From Candidatus Poribacteria bacterium (GTDB lineage Bacteria > Poribacteria > WGA-4E > WGA-3G), in contig JAJEIE010000004.1 of NCBI GenBank assembly GCA_022827625.1, forward strand, positions 123,702-187,701: 64,000 nt of DNA, read 5' to 3'. The notes under the pieces are model-generated. The model made no database searches and was not told the origin of the DNA. It was given only the letters and a program-made list of their open reading frames with translations. Every line of letters starts with the position of its first letter. Positions within the stretch are counted from its first letter, which is position 1. Below, piece by piece: positions 53,682-63,200 of this stretch. The position numbers and the translations under genes are program-made.

Positions 53682-54452
53682 ATGAGAGATGAACCCTATC
53701 GGTGGATAGAAGCAATTCAGGACAGGCGAGATTACATTGAAGATCAACTCCGAGTCGGTAGTCCCGTTGTAGGTCTTACCTATAACGAAGGAATGGTACT
53801 ACTCACCATCGGCAGAGGACAACGCAAAATTTTTGAGGTGCATGACCGGATCGCGCTCTCCGCAATCGGACATCCCGCCGATATTGAGCGGCTCCGGATG
53901 CTTGTCACCGATACCGCCAGCGTCCAAGGTTTTCAAAACGCCACCGAAGATGTCAATTTACACCGGCTAACCAACTTTGTTTTAGCACATACCTTCAAGC
54001 AGGCTTTTGAATCCATTGTCGGTGAAGCCTACATCATTAAAATGTTGCTCGCCGAACTCGGTAGGACTTCAGAACAGAACCGGTTTACCGGTATCAACTA
54101 CGATGGGAATGTCCGAACGGATGCAGCCTTCTCTGTTATTGGGGGAACCGAAACAATCGAAACCCGGATGCAAAACTATCTCACCGCCGCATCTGAAAAT
54201 GCAGATAGGGATCTCGCTGATGCACTTCAGTTGGGGTTGGAAGCGTGGGCAATCGGCAAAGAATTAAGTTCGAGAGAGCCGGAGGACATGGAATCCGAGG
54301 ATACTGGGATAGATACCGAACAGATGCACGAAATCATTAACCTCGCAAAAGAAGATGGTGAGATTGAGGCGGGGGTCTTGGAAACCACGCAATCCGGAAC
54401 CAGTAAATTCCGATTGCTGGAGACGCAGGAAATTGAAACCGCGCTTCCATAA
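53682..54452 (+). CDS. prcA: 20S proteasome alpha subunit
   Basis: A 256-residue non-catalytic alpha-ring subunit that gates the proteasome chamber. Family marks are SPVVGLTYNEGMVLLTIG, KIFEVHDRIALSAIGHPADIERLRMLV and the internal FGRTSEQNRF-like region; there is no catalytic threonine. The C-terminal 60 residues are acidic and variable. No ribosome binding site is evident (AACCATTTCC before the ATG). It pairs with prcB upstream. Confidence 0.92.
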   Translation: MRDEPYRWIEAIQDRRDYIEDQLRVGSPVVGLTYNEGMVLLTIGRGQRKIFEVHDRIALSAIGHPADIERLRMLVTDTASVQGFQNATEDVNLHRLTNFVLAHTFKQAFESIVGEAYIIKMLLAELGRTSEQNRFTGINYDGNVRTDAAFSVIGGTETIETRMQNYLTAASENADRDLADALQLGLEAWAIGKELSSREPEDMESEDTGIDTEQMHEIINLAKEDGEIEAGVLETTQSGTSKFRLLETQEIETALP

Positions 54453-54500
54453 GTCTCGAACTTGAGAAGATAGACCTTATCTAATACAGAGGGAACCATT

Positions 54501-55259
54501 ATGCCAAAAAACATAAAAGCCGCTCCCACAGTCGTCTATCCCGAATCCGATGGTAAACCTATGGCTGAAACCGACAAACATCGTAGACTCATCATGAATT
54601 TTATCCTCATGCTCGAGGACCATTTCAAGGACAGCAACGATGTGTATGTCTCCGGTGATTTGCTGATATATTATGAAGAGGGGAACATTTACAAATCCGT
54701 GGCACCTGATGTGTTTGTCGTCTTTGGAGTCAGTAAGAAAGATCGGCGGACCTATCGAACCTGGGAGGAAGGACGCACACCAGACTTTGTGTTAGAAGCC
54801 GCCAGTCCAAGTACATATCGTAAAGACATAACCGACAAGAAAGAACTCTATGCCTCTGTTCTTGGGGTTCGCGAATACTATATCTATGACCCCTACGCCG
54901 AGGTCCAGCCGCATTTTCAAGGGTATCGTCTCGTAGAGGATGTGTATGAACCCATAGAGTTTGTAGACGAGCGTTTACCGTCTATTGTGTTAGGTCTGGA
55001 GTTAGGCGAACACAACGGGGTTCTAAGTCTGTACGATAACAGGCGTTCGATATGGCTTGCGCCCCCTAAAGAACGGGCTGCCGAAGCCGAATCACGCCTG
55101 GAAACTGCCGAGTCACGCTTGGAAACTGCCGAGTCACGCCTGGAAACTGCCGAATCACGCGCTATCCAAGAAGCACAGGAACGCCAAAATCTTGAAACGC
55201 AACTTGCCGATGCCTTAGCACTTCTTGAGCAGCTTGAAAAAGAAAAGAATGGCGCGTAA
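54501..55259 (+). CDS. Uma2-like PD-(D/E)xK nuclease family protein with coiled-coil tail
   Basis: A 252-residue protein. Residues 1-190 match the Uma2/DUF820 restriction-endonuclease-like fold: YPESDGKPMAETDKHR at the start, SVAPDVFVVFG, then DFVLEAASPSTYRKD, KKELYASVLGVREYYIYDP. The D/E...K pattern of the PD-(D/E)xK core is visible. The tail (about 195-250) is a coiled coil with heptads AESRLET encoded by three or more 21-bp DNA repeats. It lies between prcA and pafA, co-directional, 48 and 68 bp from its neighbours. A link to pupylation is not established for this family. Confidence 0.87.
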   Translation: MPKNIKAAPTVVYPESDGKPMAETDKHRRLIMNFILMLEDHFKDSNDVYVSGDLLIYYEEGNIYKSVAPDVFVVFGVSKKDRRTYRTWEEGRTPDFVLEAASPSTYRKDITDKKELYASVLGVREYYIYDPYAEVQPHFQGYRLVEDVYEPIEFVDERLPSIVLGLELGEHNGVLSLYDNRRSIWLAPPKERAAEAESRLETAESRLETAESRLETAESRAIQEAQERQNLETQLADALALLEQLEKEKNGA

Positions 55260-55327
55260 AATTTCTGTTGAGTCGTTGAGTCGTCCGCTTGATGCTAATG
55301 TTAATCTCCTTGTAATGGACAAAAATT

Positions 55328-56770
55328 GTGAACAAAAGAATTTTTGGAATCGAAACTGAATTTGGGTGCATGACGCGCGCTGAGCAGATACGCGGTACCT
55401 CTGAAGGGGTCGCCGCGCGAGTTCGCGACTACGTCTTTGACGCATTAGAACTCGGGCTCCGAGACATCCACTACCGCGACTGGGGCGAACCCCCCGGGAA
55501 CGGTGGATTCCTCTTTAATGGCGGCCGCCTCTATATTGATATGGGGCATCTGGAATACGCAACACCCGAGTGTGCAAGCCTGTTTGACCTCGTCGCCTAT
55601 GATAAAGCCATCGAGCGCGTTATCAATAGCATCCTTGCCGACACGGGGTTGCCGACTGCCTTCTTCAAAAACAATATCGATCATTTTACGGGCGCAACCT
55701 TTGGGTGTCATGAAAACTTCCAAATCGCTCGTGAAGTCCCATTTTATCGCGTCGTCATTCCAACGTTGATGCCTTTTTTCGTGACTCGGCAGATTTATGC
55801 CGGTGCCGGTAGAGTCGGGGCTTACGATGAGATGATTGAGTTCGCAGACTTTCAGGACGAATTCGGCGAGCAGCAGTATTATCAAATCTCACAACGCGCA
55901 GACCATATCGTTACTGAAATTTATGAGTGGATCCAGTTCAGCCGAGCCATCATCAATACCAGAGACGAACCGCTCAGTGATTACACGAAATACCGACGGC
56001 TGCATCTACTCGTCGGTGATTCCAATATGTCAGAGTACGCAACTGCGCTCAAGGTCGGCACCACAGCCCTCCTCCTCTCTGCGATTGAAACGTTTTATGA
56101 AAGGCACGGCGAGAAATTACCGCTCCCTGCCTTTGAACTCGCCGATCCAGTGTACGCAATTCGGCATATTTCACGCGATAATACTTTCACGTGGCGAATC
56201 GAGTTAAAATCTGGAAGAACGATTTCCGCCGTTGATTTACAGCGAGAATACCTCTATTTCGTCCAGTCCTTTGTCACCGAGCGGGACGAAGAAACGGATT
56301 GGGTGCTTTCAGCATGGGAATCCATCCTTGACGATCTTGAGGGCGATTGGCAGAACGTCATCCCCCGCGTTGATTGGGCCGCGAAAAAATGGCTCCTTGA
56401 AACTTTCATTGAGGAGGAAAAACTGGATTGGGATGACCCTTGGATTAAAAGTCAAGACCTTGAATACCATAACATTGATGTCGAAAATGGACTCTATTAC
56501 GCACTTGAAGAACATGGACAGGTAGAGCGCGTTATCACCGATCAACACATTGAACACGCTATCGACAACGCCCCACAAAATACACGCGCAAAAGTCCGCG
56601 CGTTCCTGATGCGCACCCTCACGCAAAATCGAATGCCTTGTATCGTTGATTGGCATCAAATCTACGCCGGACATACGGAATATTTTGAAATGAAAGAACC
56701 TTTTGACACCAACGTCGCAAAAGCACAGAGATGGATCAAAAGAGTTCAAAGACGACCCACGCGAAATTAA
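55328..56770 (+). CDS. pafA: PafA, Pup/UBact ligase
   Basis: A 480-residue glutamine-synthetase-like ligase that activates the C-terminal Glu of the modifier with ATP and joins it to substrate lysines. It starts at GTG with MNKRIFGIETEFG, the diagnostic N-terminus. Further marks are GGRLYIDMGHLEYATPEC, FKNNIDH...FGCHENFQIAREV, INTRDEPLSDYTKYRRLH, VGDSNMSEYATALKVG and the closing FEMKEPFDTNVA. It lacks the Dop loop present in the gene at 50632. It closes the proteasome locus. Confidence 0.94.
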   Translation: MNKRIFGIETEFGCMTRAEQIRGTSEGVAARVRDYVFDALELGLRDIHYRDWGEPPGNGGFLFNGGRLYIDMGHLEYATPECASLFDLVAYDKAIERVINSILADTGLPTAFFKNNIDHFTGATFGCHENFQIAREVPFYRVVIPTLMPFFVTRQIYAGAGRVGAYDEMIEFADFQDEFGEQQYYQISQRADHIVTEIYEWIQFSRAIINTRDEPLSDYTKYRRLHLLVGDSNMSEYATALKVGTTALLLSAIETFYERHGEKLPLPAFELADPVYAIRHISRDNTFTWRIELKSGRTISAVDLQREYLYFVQSFVTERDEETDWVLSAWESILDDLEGDWQNVIPRVDWAAKKWLLETFIEEEKLDWDDPWIKSQDLEYHNIDVENGLYYALEEHGQVERVITDQHIEHAIDNAPQNTRAKVRAFLMRTLTQNRMPCIVDWHQIYAGHTEYFEMKEPFDTNVAKAQRWIKRVQRRPTRN

Positions 56771-56886
56771 GAGTTTGTTATTCAGGGGGCAGCAGTTAGG
56801 ACGAGGCTTTGCTTTTTCACCTGTCAGTAGGAAACCAGAGGTTGGAATTAAAACAGTTATCTCTTTACTGACTGCCAACTGCTGAA
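56771..56886. repeat. Heptad-arm-like element
   Basis: GTTTGTTATTCAGGGGGCAG on the left and CAGTTATCTCTTTACTGACTGCC with AACTGCTG on the right resemble other family members. It fills the gap after pafA. Confidence 0.5.
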
Positions 56887-56932
56887 AGGGTTGCGTAGCA
56901 ACCCGCCCTGACTACTATAAAGGAGAAAAACC

Positions 56933-58249
56933 GTGGCAGAAAACAGACGCATACACACCGATTGCGAAGGATTTTACCGGCGCGACTTTCTCAAAGCGGG
57001 AGCACTCGGCCTTTTCGGGCTAAGTCTTACAGACCTCTTCCGCCTTAAAGCACACGCCGCAGCACCCCGTCGCGTGAAAGAAGCCGCTACATCTGTTATC
57101 CTTGTGTGGTTAGGGGGCGGTCCCAGCCATCTCGATATGTGGGACCTCAAACCCGAAGCACCCGAAGAGATTCGTGGGCTTTTCAAGCCGATACCCACAA
57201 ATGTCAACGGCATACAGATTAGCGAACACCTCCCGAAACTCGCACAACAGACCGATAAGCTCTGTATCATCCGATCGATGACCTCTCCAGAAGCCGCCCA
57301 TGAACGCGGCACGCACTACATGATGACAGGCTATCAACCGCTACCCGGATTTGCTGTGCCGGGATACGGTGCCGTTGTCTCTAAACTCAAAGAACAACGC
57401 AGTGCCTTACCACCTTATATTGCTGTGCCTGCACCCGTTGCTTACGGCGGCGGTGGGTTCTTGGGCGCGTCACTCGCCCCTTTCTCACCCGGCGGAAATC
57501 CAGCCAGCAAGAACTTTAAAGTCCGGGACCTACAACCACCCAAAGAGGTCTCTTTTGAACGCGTCGAAAGACGGCGTTCTTTGAGGCAAGCCGTTGATGC
57601 TGCTTTCAAGAAATATGAGGCTGGTAACCCCGCTGCCGAAGCGGTCGATGAATTTTACACCTCCGCTTATAACCTCATGAGTTCCACTGATGCCCGCGCC
57701 GCTTTTGATCTCAGCAACGAGACCAACAAGACACGGGACGCTTATCAACGCAATACCTTCGGGCAGAGCTGCCTCCTCGCAAGGCGACTTGTTGAAGCAG
57801 GCGTTAACTTCGTTACCGTCAGTAACGGCGGGTGGGACAATCACAACAACATCTTCTCATCGCTGCCGGGGAAACTCAACGGTTTTGATCAGACGATGGC
57901 TACCTTAATCGCTGACCTCAGTGCGCGCGGACTCTTGGAAACAACACTCGTCCTCGCTATGGGTGAATTCGGCAGGACCCCTGTCATCAATCGAAATGGC
58001 GGACGCGACCACCACTCCCGTGTCTTTTCGATTATGTTAGCCGGAGGCGGTGTCCAAGGGGGACAGGTCATCGGTGCTTCGGATCCACTCGCCATGGAAC
58101 CCGCTGAAACTCCAGTCCGTCCGGAAGATTTGTCGGCGACGCTCTATCAGGCACTCGGTATCAATTACAATGAACACCTTGAGTCACCCGATGGCGTTCG
58201 CATCGTCCTCTCACGCGGCGGTAAGCCAATTCGAGGACTCCTCGCGTAA
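56933..58249 (+). CDS. DUF1501 protein with Tat signal
   Basis: A 438-residue exported protein of the DUF1501 family, related in fold to alkaline phosphatases/sulfatases and very common in planctomycetes. The N-terminus carries a twin-arginine motif, YRRDFLKAGALGLFGLS, so export as a folded protein is expected. Visible family parts are GGGPSHLDMWDLKP, FGQSCLLARRLVEAGVNFVTV, GGWDNHNN, LAMGEFGRTPVIN, and GRDHHSRVFSIMLAGGGV. It starts at GTG after AAGGAG. Catalytic activity is undefined for the family. It is often found beside PPC/cytochrome proteins, as here. Confidence 0.93.
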   Translation: MAENRRIHTDCEGFYRRDFLKAGALGLFGLSLTDLFRLKAHAAAPRRVKEAATSVILVWLGGGPSHLDMWDLKPEAPEEIRGLFKPIPTNVNGIQISEHLPKLAQQTDKLCIIRSMTSPEAAHERGTHYMMTGYQPLPGFAVPGYGAVVSKLKEQRSALPPYIAVPAPVAYGGGGFLGASLAPFSPGGNPASKNFKVRDLQPPKEVSFERVERRRSLRQAVDAAFKKYEAGNPAAEAVDEFYTSAYNLMSSTDARAAFDLSNETNKTRDAYQRNTFGQSCLLARRLVEAGVNFVTVSNGGWDNHNNIFSSLPGKLNGFDQTMATLIADLSARGLLETTLVLAMGEFGRTPVINRNGGRDHHSRVFSIMLAGGGVQGGQVIGASDPLAMEPAETPVRPEDLSATLYQALGINYNEHLESPDGVRIVLSRGGKPIRGLLA

Positions 58250-58260
58250 TCAGGGCAGTA

Positions 58261-58375
58261 AAGTTGCGAAGTGTGCTAAAGTGCCTAAAGTTGCGAAGTT
58301 GTGAAGAGGTGTATGGTGAACCCAAGGTTTCCTCTTACAACTTTGAACTTGCAAACTTTGAACTTGCAAACTTTT
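58261..58375. repeat. Heptad-arm-type palindrome, variant arms
   Basis: AAGTTGCGAAGTGTGCTAAAG...GTTGTGAAGAGG on the left and CCTCTTACAACTTTG, AACTTGCAAACTTTG on the right. The AAGAGG/CCTCTT core is the same as in other copies, but the arm sequence is different. Confidence 0.65.
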
Positions 58376-58406
58376 ACCCGCCAACAGCCATTAACGAGGG
58401 TTAGCC

Positions 58407-59510
58407 ATGCGTAAACGACTTCCCTACGTAGGACTGTTGTTAGCAGCGTCCTACATTATCTTCGCAACGCCTCTCATCTGGGTTTCCGCTGCGCCGCTCT
58501 CCCCGATTTGGTCCATTGAATTCAGTCCCGACGGCAAGACAATCGCTGTCGGGAAATATCAATGGGTTGAACTCTGGGACTTGGAGACACAAAGCCTCAT
58601 TCATACTTATGAACCACACGCCGGTGAGGTCCGAGGTCTCAAGTTCTCATCACAAAATGCCGCCGATACCGAAAACCAGCAAGCAACACCCTTAAGGCTC
58701 TATACCAGCAGTGGGATTCCGGCGCAAAGCGGCGAAATACGAGTTTGGGATGTCGATTCTGAGGCGCTCATCAGCAGTTTCGAGATTCACGGGGATACCA
58801 TTGAATCTATAGCCCTCAGTCCAAGCAGCACAACACTCTTGACTGCAAGTATGGATGAATTCAGTGCTGTTATTGATTTAACACTCCTCACGGATACCAC
58901 GACTCCCATAGACGAAGGCGCGAAATGGCTCACCCAACACGTTGGCAGGGTCCTCTGCACGCTCTATCATCCTGAAGGTGCTTATTTTGTCACCGGTAGT
59001 GAGGATAAAACCATAAAGGTATGGCATCCTGACACCTTCAACGTCTTGGTGAACTTCGATGCTAACGATGATGCCGTCTATAGCCTCGCGTATTCCGCCA
59101 ATGAGGATGTAATAGTTTCTGGCGCCGCTGATAACACCGTCCGGACTTGGCGTGTTGCTCCCAGTGCGGATAGCGAGCGTAGCGGCGAGGTTACCTCGTC
59201 CCTACAGATGACCGGGGCACTTGTCCGAGAATATAATGGACATCAGGGTGCTGTCTATAGTGTCGATTGTGGAATGGTCGCCAGGCGGGCAAATAATCCG
59301 ATGGCTGTGATCGCATCCGGGAGCGCAGACACTTCTGTGATTATATGGAATCTCCGTTCCGGCAACCGCTATAGAACGTTTGACGAACCGACCGATGCCG
59401 TTTATGCCGTGCAGCTGAGCCCGAACGGTGAATTCGTTGCCGCAGGCGGACGCGACGGCAAACTACGACTCTGGAACCTCCGAAGACGCACCTTAACCCA
59501 CGAATTCTAA
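58407..59510 (+). CDS. Exported WD40 repeat protein
   Basis: A 367-residue protein with a signal peptide (about 1-30, ending VSAAP) and WD40 blades: IWSIEFSPDGKTIAVGKYQWVELWDLE, EIRVWDVDSEALISS, GSEDKTIKVWHPD, SGAADNTVRTWRV, SGSADTSVIIWNL and AAGGRDGKLRLWNL. It forms about six or seven blades, a protein-binding propeller in the periplasm or outside the cell. An in-frame 27-bp GTAG palindrome (59179-59205) adds about nine residues between two blades. It has a good ribosome-binding context (ACGAGGG). Confidence 0.9.
   Translation: MRKRLPYVGLLLAASYIIFATPLIWVSAAPLSPIWSIEFSPDGKTIAVGKYQWVELWDLETQSLIHTYEPHAGEVRGLKFSSQNAADTENQQATPLRLYTSSGIPAQSGEIRVWDVDSEALISSFEIHGDTIESIALSPSSTTLLTASMDEFSAVIDLTLLTDTTTPIDEGAKWLTQHVGRVLCTLYHPEGAYFVTGSEDKTIKVWHPDTFNVLVNFDANDDAVYSLAYSANEDVIVSGAADNTVRTWRVAPSADSERSGEVTSSLQMTGALVREYNGHQGAVYSVDCGMVARRANNPMAVIASGSADTSVIIWNLRSGNRYRTFDEPTDAVYAVQLSPNGEFVAAGGRDGKLRLWNLRRRTLTHEF
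59179..59205. repeat. GTAG...CTAC palindrome inside the WD40 gene
   Basis: GTAG, then a CGAGGT/ACCTCG hairpin, ending in CTAC. It is 27 bp, translated in frame, and similar in plan to the hairpin at 7107-7129. Confidence 0.55.
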
Positions 59511-59518
59511 AGTTGACT

Positions 59519-59547
59519 TGCTGTTTTTCTCTGGTTGTGATATACTC
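59519..59547 (+). promoter_or_regulatory. Probable promoter of coiled-coil gene
   Basis: TTGCTG (59519-59524), 17 bp, TATACT (59542-59547), located 53 bp before the start codon at 59600. Confidence 0.5.
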
Positions 59548-59599
59548 GTAAATGTCCAACTTTGGCATGACTTAAAACAATACATCATAGAAGAAACGC

Positions 59600-59938
59600 A
59601 TGACAAACAGGAGAACAGATGAGAATATAACTAAGGGATATGAAAGCTATTTGGCTGAAAAAGAACAACAGCATAGTAGAGAATTATCTGAGGTAAGATC
59701 ACACTTGGAGGACCGGGTTAAAGAAGTCAAAACAGACCTTGAAAAAGACATTCGAGAAGTTAAAACGGATCTCAAGGAAGACCTTAGAGAAGTCAAGGCA
59801 GATCTTAAGGATGACCTCAAGGGCATTAAGGACGACCTCAAAGGCGTAAAAACCCAAGTGATGGCTTTAATGGGGCTCGGCATTACCAGTCTTATCGCAC
59901 TCATAGGCATCATTGTTACCCTACTTGTCCAAAAGTAG
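59600..59938 (+). CDS. Tail-anchored coiled-coil protein
   Basis: A 112-residue protein. Residues 20-85 are a continuous charged coiled coil with 11- and 7-residue repetition (VKTDLEKDIRE, VKTDLKEDLRE, VKADLKDDLKG). The C-terminal 25 residues (MALMGLGITSLIALIGIIVTLLVQK) are one membrane helix. The plan resembles small DUF1640/CCDC90-like or apolipoprotein-like helical proteins, but I cannot assign a family. A second small gene follows 15 bp later and is probably co-transcribed. Confidence 0.75.
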   Translation: MTNRRTDENITKGYESYLAEKEQQHSRELSEVRSHLEDRVKEVKTDLEKDIREVKTDLKEDLREVKADLKDDLKGIKDDLKGVKTQVMALMGLGITSLIALIGIIVTLLVQK

Positions 59939-59953
59939 CAAAGGAGATTAACG

Positions 59954-60265
59954 ATGTCAGAAAGAGCACCGGGATTTGAAGAATACATTCCTTCCCGTTT
60001 AGAATGGCTAACAGTAATGTTAAATTCCCTGGTTCAGTACGCCAATACCGCTGATCAATCTGTTCAGTCCATATATATTCCCGAAGACGATGGAAAGACG
60101 ATTTTACTAATTATTAGGCACAAGGATAATTTAGATCCAGAAAACCTAAAAATGTTTGAAGATAACGCCAGAAATCTTGCTATGAATTTTGCAAAAAGTT
60201 ACAAATGGGATTCGTGGATTAACATTCAAACGCAATTTGATCCTATCCCTAAATCTTCTGGATAA
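59954..60265 (+). CDS. Hypothetical small soluble protein
   Basis: A 103-residue soluble protein with an alpha/beta pattern (SIYIPEDDGKTILLIIRHKDNL, then a helix EDNARNLAMNFAKSY). No known motif. It has a clear ribosome binding site (AAAGGAG) and lies directly behind the coiled-coil gene; the two may work together. The following PPC gene starts 10 bp after its stop. Confidence 0.6.
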   Translation: MSERAPGFEEYIPSRLEWLTVMLNSLVQYANTADQSVQSIYIPEDDGKTILLIIRHKDNLDPENLKMFEDNARNLAMNFAKSYKWDSWINIQTQFDPIPKSSG

Positions 60266-60275
60266 TTCTGGTTCC

Positions 60276-63200
60276 ATGCAACAATATAATCTTACAATCT
60301 TCTTCCATACCGCGTTCCGAAAGGACAACAATACATGTTTTTGTTGCCTACTGGTTGTTGTGATCTTTCTCACTTCAATCAGTATATCTGCGTTCGCCCA
60401 AGGCACCCCGCGGCTCAATTCACTGTTTCCAGCCGGTGGACAACTCGGAACGACCGTTGAAATCGCCATCCAGGGTTCCGATTTAGAGGATGCCCATACC
60501 CTCATCATTGAAGGAGATCCCGGAATTACCGCCCAACTTCACACAGGCGGTGGCGAAGTCGATAACACCCATAAACCCGTCTTTGAGGCAAATTGTGGGC
60601 AGTGCCACGAACTCCGATCCCCGAATAATCGGTCGATGACACCGACGCAGTGGCAAGCCACTGTTCAGCGGATGGTTACAGAAAAAGGTGCAGAGATTAG
60701 CGCTAAGGCACAGACACAGATTGTCGCCTACCTCACATCCGCAGCAAGAGCCAATGCCGGGTTAACCGCCGAGTTAACGATTGCCCCCGATGCACCCATT
60801 GGACCTCGCGAGGTTCGGATCGTCGGCAAGCACGGCACTTCTACCGCCTGGCCCTTTGAAGTCAGCCAGATCCCGGATGTCGTTGAGACTGAATCCAATA
60901 ACACCCCTGAAGCCGCTACCACTATAGAACTACCCAGTCTCGTTAACGGGGTCGTTAATCCCAGCGGGGATGAAGATTATTACGTCTTTGAAGGAACGCA
61001 GGGACAACGGTGCATATTTAGCGTCAAAGCGTATCGCCTCAACAATATCAGCCAACAATTCTTCAATCCCACAATCGCTATTTTCGATGCAAAAGGTATC
61101 GAAATAGCCCGCAGTAACGGGTTCTACAGTCTCGATCCACTGCTTGACGTGACGCTTCCTGCCGACGGTCCGTATCTACTTCGCATCCGAGACCTCTTAT
61201 ATCGCGGCAATCCGGATGCCGTTTACCGTCTAACAGGTGGCGTTCTCTCTTACAATACCTACCTTTTCCCAGCGGGCGGCACGGTGCCTAACGCTGAACA
61301 GCGACCCGAAGAAAATGTTGGAACGTTTCATGGACCCCCGACGCCTCCCGAACCCAACGTTATTCAGTGTGTCATTGGTGGTGAAAATCTCTCTGAAACC
61401 GACTGGCAGGTCGAATTAACCGCAGATGAACAACCCGGACTCAAGCAAATCCGCACCCCCTACGGCATTTTTCCATTCATCGTTAACGCACACTCGGAAA
61501 CTATTGAAGAACCTATCCAGTCCGAGGCGACGGTTGATGCGTCCGTCGTACAAGCAGGCACAACGCAATCCACGGAATCCGAAATTCTTTTTGAGGCAAA
61601 ATGCAGCGCGTGCCACGAACTCCGTTCACCCAGCAACCGCGCACTCTCTACTGAGGAGTGGGAACGGACAATTACACGCATGGCGAACAAAGAAAACGCC
61701 GATATTACGCCGACAGAACGCGACCGAATCATCACTTTCGTCGCCCAAGAAGCACAACGCTTAGGTGAACTCATCGCCCGTCAACTTGAACACGCACAGT
61801 CCATCACAACGCCTGGAGCCGTTAGTGGACGGATCTCAGAGCCGGGTGAAATAGATTACTATCGCTTCACCATTTCCGAAGGCACAAGCCTCGGACCTTG
61901 GTGGGTAATTTTTCCGTTTGATAACATCAACGAAACCGGATTTGATACCGTTTATCCACCTGAAACCGAAATTGATTTCGATAAAGAATACATCGGCAAA
62001 GACGGACGAAAAATTGGCTGGTATAAAACAAATCGCAGAGGTGAGAACGTCTTCTCAAACGTTCCTGAAGACGATGTCACAGGCTATGCCTTAACCTATC
62101 TCGAATCTGACCGGGACCAGAACTATCTCTTATCCCTCGGTTCTGACGACACAATCAAGATATGGGTGAACGACGCACTTGTCTTTAGCAAATACGTCCA
62201 CCGTCCACTCCGCCGTGCCGATGATGTTATCCAACTGCCAGTCTCCAAGGGCAGAAATAAGATTCTCGTAAAAGTTACCAACGGATACGGACCCTGGGGG
62301 TTCTTTGCAGATATCGGCGGCTATTCACTCACGGCGTCCGCGGAACTGCTGAATTCACCGCTCAGTCCGTCCCTCACACTCCTTGATGCAGAGGGGCAGG
62401 TCTTAGCAAATAACGCAGGTATCGGCGGCAGACGCAACGCCATCATTGACTACAGCTTCAACCAACCGGGTGTATATGCTGTCCGTGTTGAAGACATCGC
62501 TGGCAACGGCGGTGCCGGATACGTCTATCATTTAGATGTCCGTCCAACAACCCCGGATTTCGCGATCTCTGTGACACCCGATAACCCGAATGTCGGACGC
62601 GGCGGAACCGTCCTATTGGAAGTTACACTCCAGCGGCGCGTCGGATTTACGGAGCCAATACGACTCTCTGTTGAAAACTTGCCCCCGGGCATCATGGCAA
62701 GTGAGGGTGCGATTCTCTCCAGCACAGGGGTCACGGAAGGATACATAACGCTCACTGCCGCACCCGATGCCGAGTTGACACACCGCGTCGTCCAAGTCGT
62801 CGGTTCCGTTACAACAACTGCCGGTAACGAATACCAACGTGCCGCAATGCCCGTTGAGGTTTATCGCATCCAGAACAACGATCAGACGGTGCAGCGGAAG
62901 AACGTCGTCGTCAGTATCACAGAAACAGCACCGATTATCCTCTCCACAGCGTTAGGTAAAGATGGAAATGCCGAGGTCTCTACAGGGTTTCCATTAGAAG
63001 TTATCGTTACACCCGATGGGTCGATTGACATCACCGTAAAAGTTACCCGACGGCGCGGAAATCGGCAGAACCTGAACCTCACTGCTGTCGGTCTACCCCT
63101 TGGCGTGCGACTCCAGCGACGGACAACCGTTCTCCGAAGGAATCAAACCGAGGCGACCTTGACGCTTGTACCGAATATTATCACCACTGGCACCGGTGGC

